Positions 1-6,900 of a stretch of 7,446 nucleotides of DNA are shown here, in pieces; position 1 is the first letter of the stretch; every line of letters starts with the position of its first letter. The notes below the pieces were generated by a model. That model was not told where the DNA came from and did no database searches. It saw nothing but the letters and a program-made list of their open reading frames with translations. The stretch comes from Rhodothermia bacterium (GTDB lineage: Bacteria; Bacteroidota; Rhodothermia; Balneolales; Natronogracilivirgulaceae): contig SKUI01000018.1 of assembly GCA_007122185.1 (NCBI GenBank), forward strand, positions 1-7,446, in the 5' to 3' direction. The position numbers were made by a program, and so were the translations under genes.

Positions 1-1
1 G

Positions 2-121
2 CAGGCCCCGGGGCGGTACGATGTGACCTGGGACGCATCCAACCATTCCAGCGGCGTCTATATTTACCGCATCGATGCGGGCGGGCTCTCCATCACGCGA
101 AAAATGACCCTGGTCAGGTAA
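2..121 (+). CDS. C-terminal end of a type IX-secreted protein (5' end outside window)
   Basis: Only the last 39 codons and the TAA stop are present, and the reading frame enters from the left edge. The visible residues include YDVTWDASNHSSGVYIYRID and end in a basic, hydrophobic strand (KMTLVR). This is the final part of a type IX secretion system type A sorting domain, a small beta-sandwich that directs proteins through the Por machinery to the surface of Bacteroidota-related bacteria. The tail closely matches the end of the next gene (NVTWDASQLASGVYIYRLEA, ending in MTLIK), so the two proteins are probably exported by the same route and may be paralogues. Nothing can be said about the catalytic or binding part, which lies outside the window. 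Confidence 0.88.
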   Translation, partial: QAPGRYDVTWDASNHSSGVYIYRIDAGGLSITRKMTLVR

Positions 122-125
122 TTGT

Positions 126-179
126 AACTGTGATGATATCTGATTGTCAAAATTATCATAGTTGCAAGGGCATTTTTTT
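126..179 (+). terminator. possible terminator of the upstream gene
   Basis: Positions 126-137 can pair with 152-163 to form a stem of about 12 base pairs, two of them G-T, around a 14-base loop. A run of seven T follows at 173-179, about nine bases beyond the stem. It starts five bases after the stop codon of the upstream gene, which suits a terminator. The stem is AT-rich and the T run is not adjacent to it, so it would be weak, and it may simply be chance pairing in AT-rich DNA. Confidence 0.35.
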
Positions 180-245
180 GTGCAGCACATTTTGAGCATC
201 TCTATCCTTTGTAGTGTTCCAATAATCACAACTGTCATCATGTCA

Positions 246-279
246 TTTGTAAAAATTGAATGAATATGTTTACACTTTG
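246..279 (+). promoter_or_regulatory. possible Bacteroidota-type promoter for the 1002-residue gene
   Basis: A TTTG at 246-249 is followed after 21 bases by TACACTTTG at 271-279. The known Bacteroidota housekeeping promoter is TTTG, 19-21 bases, then TAnnTTTG. The spacing fits, but the -7 box here has one base too many between TA and TTTG. If real, transcription would start near 285-290 and leave an untranslated leader of about 245 bases. AT-rich DNA yields such matches by chance, so this is only a candidate. Confidence 0.3.
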
Positions 280-525
280 TAATAATATTTAAAATTCTTA
301 TAATCCGGACTAGTATTAGAGTAGTATTTTAGGGGCATGTTGCTTGTGCTAAAAAATCACGTTGCCAGTTTTGGGGTATGGCTGTAAAGAACAACCGATG
401 GTAGTGTGCTTCTTATTTGCCTGAACCAGTTATAAAAACGTATTCGCTCACATGACATAGTGAAAGACTGGTTTGACTTGTGTTTTTGCTTTAGGATTTG
501 CCAAAACTTTAATTCTAAATGCCGG

Positions 526-529
526 GGAG
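526..529 (+). promoter_or_regulatory. ribosome binding site that decides the start at 535
   Basis: GGAG lies five bases before the ATG at 535, within GGGGAGCAGGT. It is the only clear Shine-Dalgarno sequence next to a start codon in the window. It supports 535 over the in-frame ATG at 460. Confidence 0.6.
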
Positions 530-534
530 CAGGT

Positions 535-3500
535 ATGAAAAAGTTACCAGGATATGTGATGGGGTTTGCCATTCTTATACTCATCATGTTTGTGTTGGTC
601 GATAGAAACTTTGCACAAAGTCCGGAATTCGAACCGATTTGGAGTGTTACCACAAATGATGTTACTTGGTTTGGAACCAATACCGAAAGGGCCATTGCCT
701 ATCATGATGGTAAAGTCTACGTTGCAAGCAGGGGTGACGGAGCATTTGTGCGCATTTTGGATGCTGGCAATGGGGCCTATCTGGGTGAGCTTGATGCCTC
801 GGGACTGACAGGGGGGGACGTAACATTCAACGGGCTCTCGGTTTCCGATGACGGCCGGATTTTTGCATCCAACCTGGCCGTTAACGCACAAAGCAATCCT
901 TTCAAGTTGTATACATGGGACGATGAAGATAACGTCCAAAACGTCATCACCTGGAATGCCCCGGGCGCTTACCGTATGGCTGACAACATAACCGTAGTGG
1001 GTTCCGTGAGCGATGGCACCGCAGTAATCTATGCCGCTGTGGGTACTAGTCCCATAGTTTACAGATGGGTCATGGAAAGTGACGGTCTGGGCGGCTTCCA
1101 ATTCATAAATGAGCCGCAGGAATTCGTTTTGCCAAATACTACTGCCTGGGGTACTCCTGCCCATGTGGCTCCGAAAGGGCCCGGCGAGGCATCCGGTTTC
1201 TGGGCAGGCGGCAGAAGTCTCGGGTATACCCGGTCCTTTATCGCATCGAATACTACCACCGGATATGGACGCTTTCCATCGGATGGCAACGGCTTAGGGA
1301 ACCTTGCTATCGAGCTGAAGTCATTCGATAATGCCGAATACCTCTTTTTCATAAAGGGGACCAACAGGATTTATGTAAACGAGGTCGGTCCGGCCGGCGG
1401 GGTTTGGACTGTACGCGATGGAACCAACCTTGCCGAATCGGCCGTTCTGGGCTCGGGCGGCTCTAATATTCTCGGAGACCTTGCCGTAGCCGACATGGGT
1501 GACGGAACATTCAGGGTGTTCGCTTTGGTTACCAACGCAGGAGTATTCGCCCTGGAAATTCAGCTTGTGGAACCGGACGATCCAGATCCGGTTGTCATCG
1601 ATCAAATCCCGTACTTTGAGGACTTCTCCGGAGTGGATCTCGATGGCGCTGCACATGCCGAAATTTTTCCGGATGGGTGGAACACAATAGGTGAGGTGCA
1701 GGTCAGCGCCTGGGGCGAAATAAGCGCGCAGGACCTGCGCTTTCCGAGTCCGACCGCCAATCCCATGGCTATTACCCCGGAAATCGATGAAGAAATCGAC
1801 ATTTCCGGACTAAATGTGAGTTTTGAAGCTCATTATGCAACCAATGGAGACGCAGGTGACCAGATTGACGTTGGATTTATGTCAGATCCCGGAAACGCCG
1901 CAACGTTTACCATCGCCGGGACAGTGACTCTGCAAAGGGAGGTCACCTTGTTTACCGTAAATCTTGCTACCTATGATCCTGAAAACGGCCGGCATATTGC
2001 ATTCCGCGCCAGACGCGGGGGCTCCTGGAATTCACATTATCTGGGCAACATTCGCATCTATTCCGCCGATGATCTGCTTGTAACCGGTTCTTCCGGCTGG
2101 CGGATGCTCTCATCACCCGTTTCCGGTTCCACTGTTGCAGATATCGCCGGGCAAAACCAGGTCCAGGGCTTTGACGGTCTTGCCGCTTTCTACGGCGCCG
2201 AGGCTCCATCAGATATCGAAAATGCATCACCCAATCTCTATCTGGCATACAATGGTACCAGCTGGAGTGCCGCGGGAGCTCTCACAGATGAACTGGAATC
2301 AGGAAAAGGATTCCTGTGGTACATGTACGACAACGATATCGGTGTGAGTGTTTCGCTCCCGTTCCTGCTGTCCCCGGAAGGTTCAGAGCCTGTTGTTGAT
2401 GTTTCAGTCAATCTGCACTCCGTCGGCAACAAATTCAATCTGCTCGGCAACCCGTACCAAAGCAGCCTGGATCTGTCCGGACTGGCTGGCTGGACCGGCG
2501 CCAACGGATTGGGCAGCTACATCGTCCAGGTGTGGGAAAATTCACAGGATGGTTGGCAGCAAGGCACCGGACACAGCGGCGAGTGGAAGCAGCTGGGTCC
2601 GGGTGGGGTTGATGGCGACATACTCGCCGCATGGCAAGGGTTTATGGTCGAAAACGATAATGCCGCCCAATTGGTCATTCCCGAATCCGCCCGTACCAGC
2701 GGTGGTACTTTCTACAAGGAGTCACCGCCGCAGATCAAAAGGCTCACTTTCGTACTCGATGGCGATAACCAGGCCGCCGGAATCCGCACACGCGACCGCG
2801 CACATGTGGTATTCTCAGACCAGGCCGCGCATGATTGGGACATGCTGGATGCATCCCAGCTCACGCCGCTGGCCGGCAGCTTCGCCACATTGAGTTTTGT
2901 CGGCGATAGAAACGGTGAAACCATTCTCAAATCCCAGGAATCCCGTCCTCTCGAACTGGAGAAGACCCTCGAACTGCCGGCATCGCTCAATGTCCACAAC
3001 ATGGGCGGTTACATGGCCATTTCATGGGTTGGACTGGATGAATTGCCTTCCGATTGGCAAATTACCCTTGTGGATCACGAAACCGGCACCGCAACGGACC
3101 TGAGAAGCGCCTCATCATATGAATTCCGGATGGATGCAGTTATAGAAAATCGCGCCATGGATGCCGGTGACGCCAAGCCGGATATCACCCCGCTTGTTGC
3201 AGGCGACCAGACGCAGCCACGTTTCACGGTAGTCGTCATGTCAGAACCGTTATCCACCGAAACACCGGCCGATCTGCCGAAAGAACTCACACTGGACCAG
3301 AACTACCCGAACCCGTTCAACCCGTCCACGGTGATCTCCTACGCAATGCCGGAGCAGGCACACGTCAGGCTGGCAATCTACGACCTGACAGGGCGCCGCA
3401 TCAGCACACTGGTTGACGAACAGCAGGGGCCGGGACGTCACAACGTCACCTGGGATGCCTCACAGCTTGCCAGCGGTGTGTACATATACCGCCTGGAAGC

Positions 3501-3543
3501 CGCCGGGCAGAAGCAGACACGCCGCATGACCCTCATCAAATAA
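535..3543 (+). CDS. large type IX-secreted multidomain protein with DUF4623-like propeller
   Basis: This encodes a 1002-residue exported protein. The start at 535 is chosen because GGAG precedes it and a signal peptide follows at once (MKKLPG, a hydrophobic core at residues 8-22, likely cut after A27 in NFAQS). Residues 30 to about 350 resemble DUF4623-type beta-propellers, with WFGTNTERAIAYHDGKVYVA near residue 45 and VRILDAGNGAYLGELDASGL after it. Residues 361 to about 513 begin FEDFSG and look like a jelly-roll or concanavalin-like domain, a type that often binds sugars. From G521 (GWRMLSSPV) to about 905 runs a long module that includes GKGFLWYMYDND, LLGNPYQSSLDLSGL and SARTSGGTFYK. Residues 915-1002 are a textbook type IX sorting domain (LTLDQNYPNPFNPST). 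No catalytic motif was recognised, so the role is probably binding or display at the cell surface. The next gene shares both the propeller and the GWRMLS module. The family names are recalled, not searched. Confidence 0.95.
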   Translation: MKKLPGYVMGFAILILIMFVLVDRNFAQSPEFEPIWSVTTNDVTWFGTNTERAIAYHDGKVYVASRGDGAFVRILDAGNGAYLGELDASGLTGGDVTFNGLSVSDDGRIFASNLAVNAQSNPFKLYTWDDEDNVQNVITWNAPGAYRMADNITVVGSVSDGTAVIYAAVGTSPIVYRWVMESDGLGGFQFINEPQEFVLPNTTAWGTPAHVAPKGPGEASGFWAGGRSLGYTRSFIASNTTTGYGRFPSDGNGLGNLAIELKSFDNAEYLFFIKGTNRIYVNEVGPAGGVWTVRDGTNLAESAVLGSGGSNILGDLAVADMGDGTFRVFALVTNAGVFALEIQLVEPDDPDPVVIDQIPYFEDFSGVDLDGAAHAEIFPDGWNTIGEVQVSAWGEISAQDLRFPSPTANPMAITPEIDEEIDISGLNVSFEAHYATNGDAGDQIDVGFMSDPGNAATFTIAGTVTLQREVTLFTVNLATYDPENGRHIAFRARRGGSWNSHYLGNIRIYSADDLLVTGSSGWRMLSSPVSGSTVADIAGQNQVQGFDGLAAFYGAEAPSDIENASPNLYLAYNGTSWSAAGALTDELESGKGFLWYMYDNDIGVSVSLPFLLSPEGSEPVVDVSVNLHSVGNKFNLLGNPYQSSLDLSGLAGWTGANGLGSYIVQVWENSQDGWQQGTGHSGEWKQLGPGGVDGDILAAWQGFMVENDNAAQLVIPESARTSGGTFYKESPPQIKRLTFVLDGDNQAAGIRTRDRAHVVFSDQAAHDWDMLDASQLTPLAGSFATLSFVGDRNGETILKSQESRPLELEKTLELPASLNVHNMGGYMAISWVGLDELPSDWQITLVDHETGTATDLRSASSYEFRMDAVIENRAMDAGDAKPDITPLVAGDQTQPRFTVVVMSEPLSTETPADLPKELTLDQNYPNPFNPSTVISYAMPEQAHVRLAIYDLTGRRISTLVDEQQGPGRHNVTWDASQLASGVYIYRLEAAGQKQTRRMTLIK

Positions 3544-3599
3544 GACCATGTGGCCTTGCAGAAATTGATGACAATAGAAATCACCCAACCTGTACGAAT

Positions 3600-3809
3600 A
3601 TGAATTCAAAAAAACTTCTACTTCTGACCTTCACTTTTCTGTTAGTCGTGCTCGTGATGCCCGCCATGAACCAGATTGTTGCAGCCGCCCAGGTGCCGCC
3701 GCCGCACCTTCCCGGTGCGCCGGATCAGTCACCGCTCTGGGGCGGAGCACTTGTTATTCTCGCCGGCACCCTGTATGCGATATGGCGTCTACGAAAAACC
3801 GCGAAATAA
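3600..3809 (+). CDS. small PID-CTERM-like membrane-anchored protein
   Basis: This encodes 69 residues. The N-terminus (MNSKKLLLLTFTFLLVVLVM, then a region rich in A) is a signal peptide, probably cut around residue 31. A short proline-rich stretch follows (VPPPHLPGAPDQSPLWGG), then a membrane helix (ALVILAGTLYAIW) and the basic tail RLRKTAK. The order of proline-rich segment, P-x-x-GG, helix and basic end matches the small Bacteroidota proteins known as PID-CTERM, whose usual motif is PIDGG. Here PLWGG replaces it, so this is a variant or a relative. The mature exposed part would be only about 20 residues. It starts 56 bases after the upstream gene with no terminator between them, and a strong terminator follows, so it is probably the last gene of that transcript. 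There is no clear Shine-Dalgarno sequence. Its function is unknown; a processed surface peptide is one possibility. Confidence 0.8.
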   Translation: MNSKKLLLLTFTFLLVVLVMPAMNQIVAAAQVPPPHLPGAPDQSPLWGGALVILAGTLYAIWRLRKTAK

Positions 3810-3850
3810 CATCCAAACCCATAAACCAAATGCTGTAACTCTGCAATTAC

Positions 3851-3886
3851 AAGCCGCCAGTGGCCTCAGGACCGTTGGCGGCTTTT
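3851..3886 (+). terminator. strong intrinsic terminator
   Basis: AAGCCGCCA at 3851-3859 pairs perfectly with TGGCGGCTT at 3876-3884, giving nine base pairs (six of them G-C) around a 16-base loop. The last stem bases run into TTTT at 3883-3886. It begins 41 bases after the stop codon of the small gene and would end that transcript. It finishes only 15 bases before the next start codon at 3902, an unusual closeness discussed in the findings. Confidence 0.8.
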
Positions 3887-3901
3887 CTAATACCCCTGCC
3901 C

Positions 3902-6900
3902 ATGCTATCATCTGCGGTTCTCTTCCTTTCGTTGTTACTCCTGTCAGCGGCACCGGCCCATGCATCGCAAAACAAGGACGGCGCGCTCCTCGACGATCCC
4001 GGAAACCACCCGAAATTCGAATTCCGAAGTGCCTGGGTCACCACGGCCTGGAGCCTCGACTGGCCCACCGGCAGCACTCCCGCCGCGCAGCAGCAGTCGA
4101 TGCGCGACATTTTGGACCAGCTCGAAGCGCAGCACATGAATGCCATCGTCTTCCAGGTGTCAGCGCGTGGTGACGCCTACTACCAGAGCGACCGCCTTCC
4201 CTGGGCCTACAACCTCAGCGGCACGCCGGGCGAAGATCCCGGATGGGACCCGCTCCAGTTTGTCATCGACGAGGCGCGCCGGCGCGGAATGGAAGTCCAC
4301 GCATGGTTCAACGTGTTTGCCGTCGCCTACGGATCGGGCAATGACAGTCCGGCCTCCGCCGACATCCCCAATATTCGCTTTACCCAGCCGGACTGGATGG
4401 AGGCGGACGGATGGATGAACCCGGGCATTCCCGGCGCACGCCAGTGGCAGGTCGACAACGTGATGGAGCTGGTATCCAATTACGATATCGACGCCGTCCA
4501 CTTTGATCGCATCCGCTACAATACGGGTGGATACGGTCGCGACCCCGATCTGATGGCGCAGTACAATCCCGACGGCATCATTGGGCTGGACAACTGGCGG
4601 CGCCACAACGTCTCCGAATTCGTCCGCCTGGTCCATGAAGGCATCCAGCAGATCAATCCGGACATAAAAATCGGCGCGGCGCCCACCGGGCACTACAATG
4701 CCGAAAGCACCGACGGATGGGCAGCACAGCTTGGGTACAGCAGCGTGTTCCAGGACAGCCGCTACTGGGCGCAACAGGGCTGGGCAGACTACCTGGCGCC
4801 GCAGATCTACTGGGACATCGGTACAGTGGAGCCGCCCCGGTTTGCGTATATCGTGCAGGACTGGGTCACAAACCGGCAAAACGACCGTCATCTGTACATT
4901 GGCCATGCCCCGTACAAGCAGGAGGTCCTGGCTGAATTGAGCGATCAAATTGCCATTACGCGCACAGCAGGCGCTGAGGGGCAGGTCTTCTTCCGGAATC
5001 AGAATATTGTTGGATACGATTTTTCCTCTGTCTATCCTTTCCGTGCCGTGGTCCCGCCGATGCCATGGCGCAACATGCAGGCACCCGGCGCAGTGCAGAA
5101 CCTGGCCGCCGTCCCATCCGGTGACGAGGTGCTGCTTACATGGAATCCACCCGCACCGGAAGGGGAGGATGGGCCTGTTGACCGCTTCGTCATCTACCGG
5201 GTTCAGGAGACCGGCGTGACCGATCCGGCGTCTGTCCTGGAAGATCCCTCGAATATTATAGCACTGACCGGGGAAACGTTTTTCATGGATGAAGGTCAGG
5301 GCACCTGGTTCGTGACAGCGCTGAGCAGGAACAACGTGGAGGGGCCGGCGGGCAGTGTGGAAATCGGCGGCGACCCCGATCCCGATGCAGAATGGGAGCG
5401 CTCGGTTGCCTCGGGTACGCTGCCAGCATGGTTCGGAAACAACACGGAGCGCGCGATGGCCTATGTGGATGACGGATACCTGCTGGTGGTTTCAGCTCCG
5501 GCTTTTTCGGCGGACGTGCACGTCCGGCTGCTCGATGCGGCCACAGGAGCCGACGCAGGCAGCATGGACCTCTCCGGCCTCACCGGCTCCGGCGTTTTCC
5601 ACATCAGTGACGTGCTTGTGAGTGACGACCAGCGCACCTTCCTGACCAACTACGGCCGCACCACGGCGCACGGATTCCGCGTGACCATGTTCGATGATGT
5701 TGGGGACAGCGATCCGCAGGTGGTGCTTCTGGATACCGAAACGCTGGGCCAGGACGCCTGGCAGCTGGCACGCTCGGCATCCATCACGGGCAGTTACACC
5801 GACGGCACGGCGACCATCCTGGCAGTCAGCGACGCCGGGAACCTGATGGCACGGTACACGCAAACCGCGCCCGGACAACCCTTTGATCCGGTGCCGGAAA
5901 CGTTCGAACTGGAACACAATGTGGGCACTTCCCCTGTGGTATCGGCCGCGCGTCCGGGAAGGGTGCCGTTCTACCAGACCGGCGGCGGGCAGCCTGTGCG
6001 CAAATACGACGCCTTCGGGCGGTTTATCGGGGCCATACCGACCAGCGTGGTGGGTACCGGTACGACCCGGGTGGATGTGTTGGGCGCCTCCACAAGCGGT
6101 GATGACCTTCTGGCAGTGTTTGATTTTACGACGTCATCGGCGCGTCTGGTCCATGTCCCCGGAGGTGACCCGACCGTTGCCCAGGTGGTGGCATCAACTC
6201 CCTCGCTGGGCGGTGCTTCAAACACAAACGGGACGGGTGCAATCCATTTCGAACCGCAGGACGGGGGTTTTCACGCTTATGTGCTGACGACAAACAACGG
6301 CATCGGCCGGGCCAGCATCGCCTATCCCGTTGACTTCATGGACCAGCCGGCCCGACACCTTGCCGGTACATCCGGCTGGCGCATGCTTTCCGTACCGGCC
6401 GGCGGGTTTTCGGTGGGCGACCTTGCCATCCAGAACCAGCTGCAGGGTATTGCCGGGCTTGCCGCATTTTACGAAGAGCATGTTCCGGGCGGCGCACCGC
6501 AGGATATCGAATCCGTCGCGTCCAACATCTACACGGGTTATGAGGATGGATGGCAGCCGGCAGTTTCGCTGGATGATCCGTTGCTCCCGGGGCGCGGATT
6601 CCTGTGGTATCTCTACGACAACGACGAAGCGGTAAGCCGAAAGCTGCCGTTCCACGTATCGGCGGCAGGTCCGGCTGTGACAACGGACGTCGCCGTACCG
6701 CTTCACACCGAAGGCGACGGATTTCAGCTGCTTGGCAATCCGTTCCATGGCGGGCTGGATCTGTCGGGTCTGCCCGGCTGGACAGGCGCTGACGGGCTTG
6801 CAAGCTGGGTAGTGCAGGTCTGGCAGAATGACGAGTCCGGCGAAATCTCCGACGGAGGGCATTCCGGCCGATGGGTGCTGCTGGGCCCGGGTGGCGTAGA

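Larger units (their letters stand above)
122..534. other. AT-rich intergenic region before the 1002-residue gene
   Basis: This stretch of 413 bases holds no convincing gene on either strand. It is much richer in A and T than the coding DNA around it, with runs such as AATAATATTTAAAATTCTTATAA. The left part carries a possible terminator hairpin for the upstream gene, and the middle a possible promoter for the downstream one; both are listed separately. An in-frame ATG at 460 would lengthen the downstream protein by 25 residues. Those residues (MKDWFDLCFCF and onward) do not look like a signal peptide, so the part from 460 to 534 is treated as untranslated leader. Confidence 0.7.

Noticed and set aside
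460..534. In-frame ATG at 460 extending the 1002-residue protein by 25 residues
   Set aside because: The added residues are not signal-like and would bury the clear signal peptide that begins at 535. The GGAG site sits just before 535, and none is seen before 460.
2348..2893. Open frame of 181 codons on the + strand in another frame
   Set aside because: It overlaps the GWRMLS module of the 1002-residue gene. Its translation is rich in serine, arginine and proline without any motif, as expected of an out-of-frame reading.
3749..3790. Possible -35/-10 promoter (TTGTTA, 17 bases, TATGCG) for the GHL10 gene inside the small gene
   Set aside because: The -10 match is poor, it lies within coding sequence, and it does not fit the promoter form known for Bacteroidota.
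3676..4173. Open frame of 165 codons spanning the small gene, the terminator and the GHL10 start
   Set aside because: It crosses a strong terminator and overlaps two better supported genes in different frames. Its product has arginine- and proline-rich, motif-free composition.
4160..4948. Long open frame of 262 codons on the minus strand
   Set aside because: It lies wholly inside the GHL10 domain, whose motifs are clear on the + strand. The minus-strand protein shows no recognisable domain, signal or start context, and GC-rich coding DNA often leaves such frames open.
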